A stretch of DNA of 64,000 nucleotides from Phycisphaerae bacterium (GTDB lineage Bacteria; Planctomycetota; Phycisphaerae; Phycisphaerales; Phycisphaeraceae): contig JAUHYI010000007.1 in the NCBI GenBank assembly GCA_030426385.1, positions 29,201 through 93,200 on the forward strand, written 5' to 3'. This document shows, piece by piece, positions 55,506-64,000 of the stretch. A program made the position numbers and the translations under genes. Within the stretch, counting starts at the first letter, position 1. Each line of letters begins with the position of its first letter. Below the pieces are notes generated by a model that was given only the letters and a program-made list of their open reading frames with translations, was not told the origin of the DNA and made no database searches.

Positions 55506-56987
55506 ATGCACATACTGTTATTGATTTCGAAATATCTACGGCGGAAGTTGGCACCGATTTTTGCCGCACTGGCGGTGACGCTATGCACCGCGATGGTGAT
55601 TATTGTGATCAGTGTCATGGGTGGGTTTCTGGATCTGATGAAAACATCAGTGCAGAAACTATCTGCGGACGTGCGCATTCGGGCGGACTTGTATGGGATG
55701 CCCTACTACGACGAACTGATTGACCAACTGGTCGCCGCGCCGGAAATCGCCAGTGCGACGCCGGTCGTGCAGGGGTATGGCCTGGTCAAACTCAATGGTT
55801 TCGTCCATCCGATTGAAGTGTTCGGCATCCGTGCCCAGGGCTACAACCAGGCCGCCAACTATGAACAGACGTTGCACTGGACGCAGACTGACATGACGGA
55901 CTATCTATCGCGCACGTTGGACGCGGGCGATTATGATCTGAGCAATCCGGAGCTGGCCAAACGGATCGCAGAATTTCGCCATGAGATCAGCACGATGGAT
56001 CCGGTGGCATGGGGGATGGATTTCAAGATGCCTGATTTCTGGGGCAAAAATTATCCGAACCCCGGCGCGGTGATTGGCATCCATGTGAATCCGGATAGTC
56101 GACGCGATGACGAAGGTCAGTATGCGATCGACAACTATGCGGTGTTTCAGGACGTGACCTTGACGGTGGTGCCGATCTCCCGAGCGGGCGACATGATTGA
56201 TCGCAGCTCGCAAAAATTTACGGTGGTGAACGAATTTAAAAGTGGGCTGTACGAAATCGACAGCAACCGGGTGTTTGTGTCGTTCGATGTGTTGCAGAAA
56301 ATGTTATGGATGGAATCGTCATCACTGGACGATCCGGAGACAGGCGAGCCAACGGGAAAAATGTCGCCAGCGCGGGCGAGTCGAATTCTCATCTCCGGCG
56401 TCGACGGCGTGGATATCGCGACCCTGAAAAACGTGGTGGAGGATATCAATCTGGAATTCAAGCTGGCCCATGCGGACATGCCATTCACCCTGGTGGAAAC
56501 GTGGTATGAACAGCATGGCACATTTCTGGGTGCGGTTGAAAAAGAAAAAATCCTGGTGACGTTTTTGTTTGCGATCATCAGCGTGGTGGCATTCGCCATG
56601 ATCGCGGTGATCTTTTACATGATCGTTCTGGAAAAGACACGTGACATCGGCATCCTGCGAGCATTGGGCGCGTCGCGTCGCGGGATTGCTGCGATATTTT
56701 TAGGGTATGGCTTGACGATCGGCATTATTGGCTCGGGCTTAGGCCTGCTGATTTCCGCCATCATCGTGACCAACATCAATGAGATTCAGGCCTGGCTCAC
56801 GCGAACGATCGGGTTCACCATGTGGAACCCAAGCGTGTACTATTTCGATCGCATTCCGGGAAAACTGGACCCGATGGAAACGACGGTCATCATGATCGTG
56901 GCGGTGGCGTGCAGTCTGTTGGGCTCTGCCATCCCCGCGTGGCTGGCGTCGCGTGTCGATCCGGTCGAATCGTTGCGGTATGAGTAG
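55506..56987 (+). CDS. ABC transporter permease, LolC/LolE type
   Basis: 493 residues from the ATG opening MHILLLISKYL. One N-terminal membrane segment (APIFAALAVTLCTAMVIIVISVMGGF), a long extracytoplasmic domain (about residues 45-360) and three C-terminal helices of the FtsX family (VTFLFAIISVVAFAMIAVIFYM; DIGILRALGASRRGI). With the adjacent ATPase it would pull lipoproteins or another substrate from the membrane. LolA/LolB genes are not in the window. Confidence 0.88.
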   Translation: MHILLLISKYLRRKLAPIFAALAVTLCTAMVIIVISVMGGFLDLMKTSVQKLSADVRIRADLYGMPYYDELIDQLVAAPEIASATPVVQGYGLVKLNGFVHPIEVFGIRAQGYNQAANYEQTLHWTQTDMTDYLSRTLDAGDYDLSNPELAKRIAEFRHEISTMDPVAWGMDFKMPDFWGKNYPNPGAVIGIHVNPDSRRDDEGQYAIDNYAVFQDVTLTVVPISRAGDMIDRSSQKFTVVNEFKSGLYEIDSNRVFVSFDVLQKMLWMESSSLDDPETGEPTGKMSPARASRILISGVDGVDIATLKNVVEDINLEFKLAHADMPFTLVETWYEQHGTFLGAVEKEKILVTFLFAIISVVAFAMIAVIFYMIVLEKTRDIGILRALGASRRGIAAIFLGYGLTIGIIGSGLGLLISAIIVTNINEIQAWLTRTIGFTMWNPSVYYFDRIPGKLDPMETTVIMIVAVACSLLGSAIPAWLASRVDPVESLRYE

Positions 56988-57062
56988 TCCGTTAAAATAA
57001 AACTCAAGCGTAAAAATGGAATGTCAAAAGTGAAACGTGCGGGGGGCAGGGTTTAGTTTGTG

Positions 57063-57809
57063 ATGGTTGAAACCGAACGCATCGAAAAACAAGCGCCGCC
57101 TCGCGTGCCACATGGCTCGCCGATTTTACGTGCGGTCGGGTTACATAAAACCTATCGCATGGGTGGCGATAAAGTGCATGTGTTGCGCGGCGTCGATCTG
57201 TCGGTCAATGCTGGGGAGTGGTTGGCGGTGCTCGGTGCCTCGGGGTCAGGCAAATCGACGTTGTTGCATTTACTGGGCGGGCTGGATCGCCCCGAGCGCG
57301 GCGAAGTGATGTTTGATGGCGAGCCGGTGTTTAAAGGGGGACAGTCACAAATCGATTTGTATCGCAATCGGACGGTAGGATTTGTGTTTCAACAATATCA
57401 CCTGTTGCCGGAATTGTCCGCGTTAGAAAATGTGATGATCGTGGCCATGATCGGGGTATCGGTCGGACGTTTTTCCAAAGAGCGGCAACACATTCGCAAG
57501 CGAGCGAGCGAGCTGTTGGATCAGATGGGCTTGGGCGATCGCTTGAAACATCGTCCCAACAAACTATCGGGTGGCGAACGCCAGCGTGTGGCGATCGCGC
57601 GGGCGTTGGTGAATGAGCCGGCGGTGCTGTTGGCCGATGAGCCGACGGGTAATCTCGATGAGGAAACGGGCCAGCAAATCATGGGGGTGTTTGGCAAACT
57701 GCATCAACAGGGGCAAACCGTGGTGATGGTGACACATGACCAGCGGATCGCGGCCCTGGCCGATCGGCAGTTGCGTCTGGATCGCGGAAATGTGGCTCAG
57801 AGCGGGTAA
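57063..57809 (+). CDS. ABC transporter ATP-binding protein, LolD type
   Basis: 248 residues. Walker [27 protein letters not shown], Walker [13 protein letters not shown] and the H-loop [11 protein letters not shown]. The LolD/MacB style matches the permease just upstream (75-bp gap), so the two form one transporter. ATG at 57063; a GTG at 57060 is also possible. Confidence 0.93.
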   Translation: MVETERIEKQAPPRVPHGSPILRAVGLHKTYRMGGDKVHVLRGVDLSVNAGEWLAVLGASGSGKSTLLHLLGGLDRPERGEVMFDGEPVFKGGQSQIDLYRNRTVGFVFQQYHLLPELSALENVMIVAMIGVSVGRFSKERQHIRKRASELLDQMGLGDRLKHRPNKLSGGERQRVAIARALVNEPAVLLADEPTGNLDEETGQQIMGVFGKLHQQGQTVVMVTHDQRIAALADRQLRLDRGNVAQSG

Positions 57810-57945
57810 AAAACGTTTGCACACGACCCGGCTAGAAACCGTATCATTGGGGGGGTACCGTGCCCATCGCAAGTTGCCGACGAGGTTGGGTTACGGCGGG
57901 CCGTTTATTTTGATATTTTTGTGACAAGGTATTTCAAATCTGACC

Positions 57946-58938
57946 ATGCGAATTTTACTGACGACCACCAGCTATCAGGACACCCCCGGACCGCACCACG
58001 ATCTGTTGGAGCAAAGCGGTTTTGACATCGTGCGAGCGCGCGGGCCGTTACCCGAAAGCGACATGCTCGACCTGATCAATGATTCGAGCGGCGATGCCAA
58101 AGGCGGCGGGTTCGATGGATTGCTCAATGGCGATGATGAGATCACGGCCAAGGTGATCGACGCGGCGCTGAGTCGGCCGCGCAAGTTGCAGGTGATTGCC
58201 AAGTATGGCATCGGTTTGGATTCGATCGATGTACCGCACGCGACGAATTTGAAAATCCCCGTGCTGTTCACGCCGGGTGTAAATCACACCACGGTGGCCG
58301 AACATGCGTTTGGCTTGATGATCGCGCTGAGCAAACATTTCTGGCCACACTTGCGATCCACCAAAGAAGGCGGCTGGAAGCGCATCACCGGCAACGAACT
58401 GGCGGGCAAAACGATCGCCGTGTTGGGGATGGGACGCATTGGCAAGGAAGTGGTCAAGCGAGCGTTGGCGTTTGACATGAAGCCCATCGGCTATGACGTG
58501 TATTGGGATGATGCGTTCGCCTCAACGAACAACGTCGAACGATGTGCCACCAGTGCCGAAGCTTTGGCGAAGGCGGATGTGGTATCGCTGCATATGCCGT
58601 TGATCGCGGAAACCAAAGAGATGATCAACCGCAATTCGATTGCGACGATGAAAGACGGCGCGATCATCATCAACACCGCCCGCGGTGGTCTGGTGAATGA
58701 AGCCGACATTGCCGAGGCCTGTAAAGCAGGCAAATTGTCGGGCTATGGCACGGACGTGCTGAACCATGAACCGCCTGCGTCGGACCACCTGTTCCGAACA
58801 ATCGATAATATTGTGGTAACGCCACACGTGGGCAGTCGCACCAGCGAATCGGTGATTCGCCAGGCGATGCGTGCGACGCACAACCTGATCAATTTCCTGA
58901 ACGGCCAAGATGATTTCATTCAGGCCAATAAGTTTTAG
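57946..58938 (+). CDS. D-2-hydroxyacid dehydrogenase (SerA-like)
   Basis: 330 residues. NAD-binding GMGRIG at 161-166, catalytic Arg 246 (NTARGGLVNE), Glu 275 (NHEPP) and His 294 (TPHVGS). No ACT domain, so it is a short 3-phosphoglycerate-, glyoxylate- or phosphonate-type dehydrogenase; the substrate cannot be fixed. Position 86-90, usually GRAG, reads KYGIG. Confidence 0.88.
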   Translation: MRILLTTTSYQDTPGPHHDLLEQSGFDIVRARGPLPESDMLDLINDSSGDAKGGGFDGLLNGDDEITAKVIDAALSRPRKLQVIAKYGIGLDSIDVPHATNLKIPVLFTPGVNHTTVAEHAFGLMIALSKHFWPHLRSTKEGGWKRITGNELAGKTIAVLGMGRIGKEVVKRALAFDMKPIGYDVYWDDAFASTNNVERCATSAEALAKADVVSLHMPLIAETKEMINRNSIATMKDGAIIINTARGGLVNEADIAEACKAGKLSGYGTDVLNHEPPASDHLFRTIDNIVVTPHVGSRTSESVIRQAMRATHNLINFLNGQDDFIQANKF

Positions 58939-59077
58939 GAACGATCAAACGATCAAGCACCAAGGGGTTTTGATGTTTTACTGAGTTTCGTTGACTGAAT
59001 TTGTTTAACGGAACGACACGGAATCACACTGAATTATTACGTTTCTAAACGATGAAACTATTTTGGAGTCAAGACAC

Positions 59078-60622
59078 ATGGCAACACCTGCATCAGATAT
59101 CGGATTGATCGGCCTGGCGGTCATGGGACAGAACCTCGTCCTCAACATGGCGGATCATGGCTACACGGTCAGCGTGTACAACCGCACCACAGCAACGACC
59201 GATGATTTCATCGCACGATGCAAAGAAGAAGAACCATCCGCCGAACGCGTGATTGGTTTTGCGGAATTGAAAGATTTTGTGCAATCGATCAAACGACCCC
59301 GCAAGATCGTGTTTCTGGTGCAAAGTAAAGCGGTGCTGCCAACCGATCGCGACGCGGTGGACGCGGTGATCGCCCAGTTGGAACCATTGCTCGACAAAGG
59401 CGACATCATCATCGACGGCGGTAATTCCAATTGGAACGCCACGATTCGCCGTGAAAAAGAACTGGCACCGAAGGGATTCAAGTTTTTCGGTTCGGGCGTA
59501 TCCGGTGGCGAATTGGGCGCACGATTCGGGCCGTCACTGATGCCCGGCGGTGATAAGGCTGCATGGAAAGAATTGAAACCGATCTGGGAAGCCATCGCGG
59601 CGAAGGTTGATCCGAAAACGGGCAAGCCGTTCGAAGATTACAAAAAAGGCGTGCCGATCACCAAAGGCGTGCCATGCACCACGCATATCGGTTCGGACGG
59701 TGCAGGCCACTATGTGAAGATGGTCCACAACGGCATCGAATACATCGACATGCAGTTGATCTGCGAAGCGTACCAATTGATGAAAACATTGCTGGGCATG
59801 TCGGCAGGCGAGATGAGCAAGGTGTTTGCGGAATGGAATAGTGGCGAGCTGGATAGTTTCCTGATCGAAATCACGACCGACATCCTGCAACAAAAAGACC
59901 CTGCGGATAAAAAAGGCAAGAAGTGGTTTGTCGATGGCGTGCTCGATACTGCCGGCCAAAAAGGCACGGGCAAATGGACCAGTGCCAACGCGCTCGACCT
60001 GGGCATCCCTGCCAACGCGATGGCCGAAGCGGTGTTCGCACGATGCTTGTCCGCGATCAAGGACGAACGCGTCGTGGCCAGCAAGAAATTGAAAGGCCCG
60101 AAAGACACCAAGAAAATCACAGGCAAGAAAAAACTGATCGAAGCGATCCGCGATGCGTTGTACTGTTCGAAGATCTGTGCGTATGCCCAGGGTTTCCAAC
60201 TGATGGCCGAAGCGCAAAACGAATACAACTGGAAGCTGGATTTCGGCAAGATTGCGGGCATCTTCCGCGGCGGCTGCATCATTCGCGCTCGCTTCCTGCA
60301 GAAGATCACCGACGCGTACACGAAAGACCCCAAGCTGCAGAACCTGATGCTCGACCCGTATTTCAAAAAGGCGATCAACAAGGGCCAAACCAACTGGCGC
60401 AAGGTCGTGTCGACCGCCGCAGAGCAAGGCGTGCCCTGCCCAGCTTTCATGTCGGCGCTGTCGTACTACGATGGCTATCGCTCCGCGGTGCTGCCAGCCA
60501 ACCTGTTGCAATCGCAGCGTGACTACTTCGGTGCCCACACGTATGAACGCGTCGACAAGCCACGCGGAAAATTCTTCCATGTGGATTGGCCCGATCCCAA
60601 ACGCCCCCAACTCAACATGTAA
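59078..60622 (+). CDS. gnd: 6-phosphogluconate dehydrogenase, decarboxylating
   Basis: 514 residues. Rossmann domain from [21 protein letters not shown], phosphate-binding NRTT, and the catalytic segment DGGNSNW and [20 protein letters not shown]; Lys and Glu of the active site in [14 protein letters not shown]. It produces ribulose 5-phosphate and NADPH. GGAG lies 12 bp before the ATG. A perfect hairpin terminator follows. Confidence 0.96.
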   Translation: MATPASDIGLIGLAVMGQNLVLNMADHGYTVSVYNRTTATTDDFIARCKEEEPSAERVIGFAELKDFVQSIKRPRKIVFLVQSKAVLPTDRDAVDAVIAQLEPLLDKGDIIIDGGNSNWNATIRREKELAPKGFKFFGSGVSGGELGARFGPSLMPGGDKAAWKELKPIWEAIAAKVDPKTGKPFEDYKKGVPITKGVPCTTHIGSDGAGHYVKMVHNGIEYIDMQLICEAYQLMKTLLGMSAGEMSKVFAEWNSGELDSFLIEITTDILQQKDPADKKGKKWFVDGVLDTAGQKGTGKWTSANALDLGIPANAMAEAVFARCLSAIKDERVVASKKLKGPKDTKKITGKKKLIEAIRDALYCSKICAYAQGFQLMAEAQNEYNWKLDFGKIAGIFRGGCIIRARFLQKITDAYTKDPKLQNLMLDPYFKKAINKGQTNWRKVVSTAAEQGVPCPAFMSALSYYDGYRSAVLPANLLQSQRDYFGAHTYERVDKPRGKFFHVDWPDPKRPQLNM

Positions 60623-60782
60623 CCCCCCTCCCCCCCCCCACATTCCCCCCACATCCCCCCTGCAATTCCTCCGCGTTCGGCATGCATTTGCGCAAGGCAT
60701 TCCCTTGGATTGCCGCCCGTATTGGCGACGTGTCATGGCAGGGTGACGCAAGAGGTGGATGGGAAAATTTGCAAAATCAGCC

Positions 60783-60822
60783 GGCACGTTTATCACACAA
60801 GATAAACGTGCCGTGCTTTTTT
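60783..60822 (+). terminator. Terminator after gnd
   Basis: GGCACGTTTATC and GATAAACGTGCC, perfect 12-bp arms with CACACAA loop, then TGCTTTTTT. Past the gnd stop by 160 bp, with C-rich satellite in between. Confidence 0.85.
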
Positions 60823-60854
60823 ATGGGGTGGTGTGTGTAGGGTGAGGGTGTGGG

Positions 60855-60948
60855 GATGTGGGGGAGATGTGGGGGGGGATGTGGGGGGAATGTGGGGGGG
60901 ATGTGGGGGGGATGTGGGGGGGATGTGGGGGGGATGTGGGGGGGATGG
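60855..60948. repeat. 11-bp G-rich tandem array
   Basis: ATGTGGGGGGG repeats perfectly five times at 60890-60944, with degenerate units to the left from 60855. It is the complement-strand form of the C-rich satellite, here with a period of 11, not divisible by three, and in a noncoding gap. Confidence 0.9.
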
Positions 60949-61112
60949 CATTCATGAAAAATACATGATGGCAAATCGAATGTTTGTTGTTAGCATCGTG
61001 GACGTCCGCGCGGTTATATGCTGCGCGGTTTATGGTGATGAACCGCCTGAAAAACACATGGAGATCAATCACGATGCGCACAATCAGTCATGCAATGACG
61101 AACCGAGGCTTG

Positions 61113-61886
61113 ATGAAAACGAGAATTGTCGTGAAGATCGCGATGGCCATGGCTGTGTGTCTTGCAGCGCTGGCATCGTATGGTTCCCACGCCTCGGGCC
61201 AAGTGGTGATCAGTGAGATCATGTACAACCCGGATAGTTACGAGGGCAACAGCAATGAAAACAAACCGAACCTGACCGAATGGATCGAGCTGTACAACGC
61301 GGGTGAGGAGCCGATCGACCTGACCGGTTATCTGCTCAGCGATGAAGATGGACAAACCGAAGCGATGCCACCAGCCACCATGCTCGAGCCGGGTGAAGCA
61401 ATGGTGATCGTGCCCAGTGGCGTGAGTGAAGCGGCATTTCACGAAGCCTGGGGCAGCGGTGAGGATGGGCCAACACAACCGGGCGAAGAAATGGGTGAAG
61501 TTCAGGAGGATGACACTCCGCACGAAGCAATGAAAAAATATCGCGTGCTCGCGCTGGGCGGTTGGACGGATGGGATTCGTAATCTGGCCAACAGTCCGAG
61601 TCCGAAAAATGAAATCCTGACCTTGATAGACAAGGCTGGCCGGGTGGTGTTCACGGTGAACTACGATGACCAAGGGGATTGGCCGAGCGATTCGCCGGAT
61701 GGGTCGAGCATCTATCTGTTGCCCCAACATGTGCGGGTACGGGATAGCGCGAATCAAGGCGAACAGTGGGGACGTTCAGTGATGGGCCAACATGGCGGGC
61801 GTGGGAATGTAAAAACATCGGTGTACACGGGGATGGATTTCGGGTCCCCCGGCGTGGTGGTGGTTGGGGCGGCGGGTACCGAATAG
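61113..61886 (+). CDS. Secreted lamin-tail domain protein
   Basis: 257 residues from the ATG opening MKTRIVVK. Signal peptide (VKIAMAMAVCLAALASYGSHASG), then a lamin-tail (LTD) beta-sandwich: VVISEIMYNPDSYEG, WIELYNAGEEPIDLTGYLLSDEDG, and LEPGEAMVIVPSG. LTD domains are common in large planctomycete surface proteins; here it is alone. Upstream starts at 61095 or 60984 are in frame but lack signal-like N-termini. Confidence 0.85.
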   Translation: MKTRIVVKIAMAMAVCLAALASYGSHASGQVVISEIMYNPDSYEGNSNENKPNLTEWIELYNAGEEPIDLTGYLLSDEDGQTEAMPPATMLEPGEAMVIVPSGVSEAAFHEAWGSGEDGPTQPGEEMGEVQEDDTPHEAMKKYRVLALGGWTDGIRNLANSPSPKNEILTLIDKAGRVVFTVNYDDQGDWPSDSPDGSSIYLLPQHVRVRDSANQGEQWGRSVMGQHGGRGNVKTSVYTGMDFGSPGVVVVGAAGTE

Positions 61887-62012
61887 TGAAATGAGAAAAA
61901 ACGAGGAGGATGAAAAGAAACGCTAAGCCATAAGCGGTGACGACAAGGAGAAAAGAGAAAAGAATAACCAAGGGAAACGTGGGGGAAATATGTGTGTGGG
62001 GGGCAAATTTTG

Positions 62013-62123
62013 GGCAGTGGTACATTTTGAAATGCTTAACGAGCCGCGACCATCAGGGAGCGGGTTTCCAACAGGTTTGGCCCGCTCCCTGACGGTCGCG
62101 GCTCGTTAAAGTGAACCACTACC
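62013..62123. repeat. 111-bp palindromic GTGG-ended element, copy C
   Basis: Matches the reverse complement of copy A (42531-42641) over the whole 111 bp with two differences, including both ends GGCAGTGGTACATTTTGAA and GGTAGTGGTTCACTTTAAC. It lies 34 bp before the start of the Ldh_2 gene. Confidence 0.9.
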
Positions 62124-62157
62124 AAAGTTGGGGGGGATCGTGTATCCTGTCGCGACG

Positions 62158-63258
62158 ATGAAAGAATACGTTTTACCTACCGAAAAACACAACGAACTGG
62201 TCGCCGCAGCCTATGGCAAGCGAGGCTACAGCCCCGAGGAATCGCGGGACGCAGCCCAGCTATGCGAGATGGCTTCGACCTATGGCATCAAGACGCACAA
62301 CGCGATCAAGGCGTTGCATCTGGACCACCTGTTTGGTTCGGGCAACAGCAAGCGTCCGGGGTGCATTCCCAACGCCTCGATCGAAAAACGGCCTTCGCGA
62401 TTCGCCGCAGCCGAGGTGTGGAATGCCAATCGCAAGCTGGGCCAATCGGTCGCGTTTGAGGCGATGGAAACCTGCATCAAATTGGCCGACCAATATGGCG
62501 TGGGCACGGTGTCGGTCGACAATGCATTTCACTATCTATGGGGTGGCGGATATGTGATGGATGCAGCCAAGCGAGGTTACATCGCGTACACGAATTGCAC
62601 ATCAGCGCTGACCGAAGTCGTGCCGTTTTTTGGCAAGTACCCTACCCTGGGCACGAACCCGCATTCGTGGGGATTTCCCACCACCGATGCCGTCGGGTTT
62701 CCCGTGGTAATCGACTGGGCCACGAGCGTGGTGGCGATGGGACGCGTGCAACAATTCCAACGTGAAAATAAAGAGCTGCCCCCGAACGCGGCGGTGGATA
62801 AAGATGGCAAGCCAACGACCGATCCGCACAAGGCCGTATCGCTGTTGCCGTTTGGCGCGCACAAGGGATACGGGCTGTCGCTGATCAACGAGTTGGTGGG
62901 TGCGATGATTGGCGGATCGTTGCCGACGATTCGCAGTCGTCCGGAGCTTGCCCCGGATGGCGAGAAAATTGACATGTCGTTTTACTTTCAGGTGATCCAT
63001 CCCGAAGCGATCAGCAGTGGCATGTTCGCGGGCGGCCGCGATCAGGCAGGCAACGTCAAAGCTGTTTTGGCTGACATTCTGGGCCACGGCAATGAGTCGT
63101 GCATGTTGCCCGGCCAGATCGAATATCAAGCAGGCGAGCGCACGAAACAGGCAGGCGGTTTGTTGTTCACGCAAGCGGAAATCGAAGGGTTCGCCGAAAT
63201 TGCCAGCGAATGCGGTGTGGCATTTGATGTGAGCACGCTGCAGGAAGTTGGGGCGTAA
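62158..63258 (+). CDS. Ldh_2-family NAD(P)-dependent dehydrogenase
   Basis: 366 residues. Malate/L-lactate dehydrogenase fold unlike the Rossmann type: TYGIKTHNAIKA with the family His near 48, the long loop VSVDNAFHYLWGGGYVM, TDAVGFPVVIDWATS and GAHKGYGLSLINELVG. Substrates in the family include ureidoglycolate, sulfolactate, malate and delta1-piperideine-2-carboxylate; which applies here is unknown. The start is the ATG opening MKEYVLPTEK. No partner genes are adjacent. Confidence 0.9.
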   Translation: MKEYVLPTEKHNELVAAAYGKRGYSPEESRDAAQLCEMASTYGIKTHNAIKALHLDHLFGSGNSKRPGCIPNASIEKRPSRFAAAEVWNANRKLGQSVAFEAMETCIKLADQYGVGTVSVDNAFHYLWGGGYVMDAAKRGYIAYTNCTSALTEVVPFFGKYPTLGTNPHSWGFPTTDAVGFPVVIDWATSVVAMGRVQQFQRENKELPPNAAVDKDGKPTTDPHKAVSLLPFGAHKGYGLSLINELVGAMIGGSLPTIRSRPELAPDGEKIDMSFYFQVIHPEAISSGMFAGGRDQAGNVKAVLADILGHGNESCMLPGQIEYQAGERTKQAGGLLFTQAEIEGFAEIASECGVAFDVSTLQEVGA

Positions 63259-63338
63259 TACACGAGGTGTGCCGATAGCATGGCGTTGGATGCGGGAAAT
63301 TTTGTGAGCGGATCGGCCAGTGGTACAATGAGGGCATC

Positions 63339-63845
63339 ATGAAAACGCACACACAACGCTATCGCACGGAAAGTCAGGTCAGCCACTGCCACCGCATGCG
63401 CGGAAAGCACCTGTTGCCGACGGGCGTGATGCTGAGCCTGATGATGTTCGTCAGCATGTTAGTCATGTCAGCCACGCCAGCGACAATGTTGCCCCAGGCG
63501 TCAGCCCAGACGTTGATGGACATGACCGCGACAATGGGCGTAGCCGGTGAAATGGATGCCAAAAGCGCCGCCAACGCAGCCAAAGCCAAGAAATCCGCCA
63601 CGAACAGTATCAACACGATCACCGGCCAAAATGCCCAATCAGCCCAGGCCGCTGCACAATCCGCCGATCCCGCGGTGAACGCCGCCGCGACGTTGGCTGC
63701 ATCAGCGAACGCAACTCGGCCCAACATCTCAGTCGATCCCGCCCCAGTACGCGGTGAAGCCCGCACCATGTTGATCACCGGCGTGCTGGTCGTCGGCGTG
63801 GTGGTGGCCAGCATTATGTCATCGCGCCGTCATCTGGATAATTAG
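63339..63845 (+). CDS. Small exported protein with C-terminal membrane segment
   Basis: 168 residues. Signal region MLSLMMFVSMLVMSATPATMLPQASA around residues 31-56, then an Ala/Asn/Thr-rich low-complexity part (SAANAAKAKKSATNSI; SAQAAAQSADPAVNAAATLA), then a C-terminal hydrophobic helix (TMLITGVLVVGVVVASIMSS) with RRHLDN. It resembles anchored low-complexity surface proteins. The frame also allows a start at 63396. No function is recognised. Confidence 0.7.
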   Translation: MKTHTQRYRTESQVSHCHRMRGKHLLPTGVMLSLMMFVSMLVMSATPATMLPQASAQTLMDMTATMGVAGEMDAKSAANAAKAKKSATNSINTITGQNAQSAQAAAQSADPAVNAAATLAASANATRPNISVDPAPVRGEARTMLITGVLVVGVVVASIMSSRRHLDN

Positions 63846-63980
63846 GTTTTATAAGACCATCGCACCGCCATAAAGACGGCGTCTAACGATCAACCACACG
63901 CGTGTTTTTTTGTGGGATGCGCATTATTTGTACCCATCCCGTTAAAAACTCGCACGGCCTCAAATTTCCCTTCACACAAA

Positions 63981-64000
63981 CTCCCGGTATTCACCGGGAG
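63981..64000. repeat. CCCGGTATTCACCGGG-type palindrome, copy 3 (at window edge)
   Basis: CTCCCGGTATTCACCGGGAG ends exactly at the window edge. It is preceded by CCCGTTAAAAACTCGCACGG, close to the sequence before copy 1 at 10439. Confidence 0.75.

Larger units (their letters stand above)
60623..61112. other. Gap with C-rich tract, terminator and 11-bp G-rich array
   Basis: No gene. C-rich satellite at 60623-60690, terminator at 60783-60822, G-rich array at 60855-60948. Beyond the array nothing is recognisable until the lamin-tail gene. Confidence 0.75.

Noticed and set aside
59534..60796. Long open frame (420 codons) on the minus strand across gnd
   Set aside because: It is antisense to a clearly coding gene with intact family motifs, and its translation is low in complexity and without recognisable domain.
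60833..61216. Open frame translating the 11-bp G-rich array (GGDVGGMWGG repeats)
   Set aside because: The unit length of 11 is not divisible by three and no signal, domain or ribosome-binding site supports translation; it is more likely noncoding satellite.

Overview
The window looks like a chromosomal segment of a planctomycete, most likely of the Phycisphaerae type. The signs are three PEP-CTERM surface proteins, a pseudopilin with a short N-terminal cleavage region, two secreted proteins whose N-termini carry an LE-x-R-x-LLS motif (LEPR-XLL type), a sulfatase plus GH172- and GH99-like proteins for polysaccharide breakdown, scattered single housekeeping genes instead of long operons, and many intergenic palindromes of kinds common in planctomycete genomes. 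All assignments come from reading the translated sequence; no database search was run.

Layout. 0-3.4 kb: ankyrin protein, then an AraC regulator divergent from a phytanoyl-CoA dioxygenase-like gene. 3.4-10.3 kb, minus strand: an AT-richer PIN-domain pair, a solitary nuoI, and a potassium-uptake set (trkH, trkA, second divergent trkH) followed by a PPK2 kinase. 10.7-14.4 kb: TPR/O-GlcNAc-transferase-like protein, TPR lipoprotein, stand-alone LigD-type phosphoesterase domain. 14.5-19.5 kb: LacI regulator, two related secreted proteins (one PEP-CTERM), pseudopilin and a GH99-like lipoprotein, probably one carbohydrate locus. 19.6-26.8 kb, minus strand: purU, GH172, sulfatase, two PEP-CTERM proteins. 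27.3-31.3 kb: DUF481 outer-membrane protein, ABC ATPase, purE-purK. 31.5-38.3 kb: copA, MazG-like pyrophosphohydrolase, and the isoprenoid genes dxs and ispA. 38.4-42.5 kb: an accessory island with an arsR-arsC-arsM arsenic operon lying between an intact ispA 5' end and a decayed direct-repeat copy of it, then a DUF4365 gene. 42.8-46.5 kb: ftsW-murG and an OppF-type ATPase. 46.8-53.2 kb: a ribosomal cluster rpsP-trmD-rplS with two tandem RTX-like surface proteins between trmD and rplS. 53.6-60.6 kb: lysS, a LolC/LolD-like ABC pair, a 2-hydroxyacid dehydrogenase and gnd. 60.6-64 kb: lamin-tail protein, Ldh_2 dehydrogenase and a small membrane protein.

What stands out. A C-rich (G-rich on the other strand) satellite is spread over the whole window. 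Between genes its unit is about 11 bp. Inside at least nine genes, including ftsW, copA, ispA, trmD and lysS, it has been absorbed with periods divisible by three (9, 12 or 15 bp), giving Pro-rich or Gly-rich linkers and tails. lysS begins with an uninterrupted run of 26 C directly after its first codons. There are also 111-bp palindromic elements with GTGG-type ends, present in opposite orientations at 42.5 and 62.0 kb with two mismatches. Several other palindrome families occur, two of them nested inside one another. rpsP and rplS, 6 kb apart, share the same promoter and initial transcribed sequence.

No rRNA, tRNA, CRISPR array, complete insertion sequence, integrase or phage gene was recognised.
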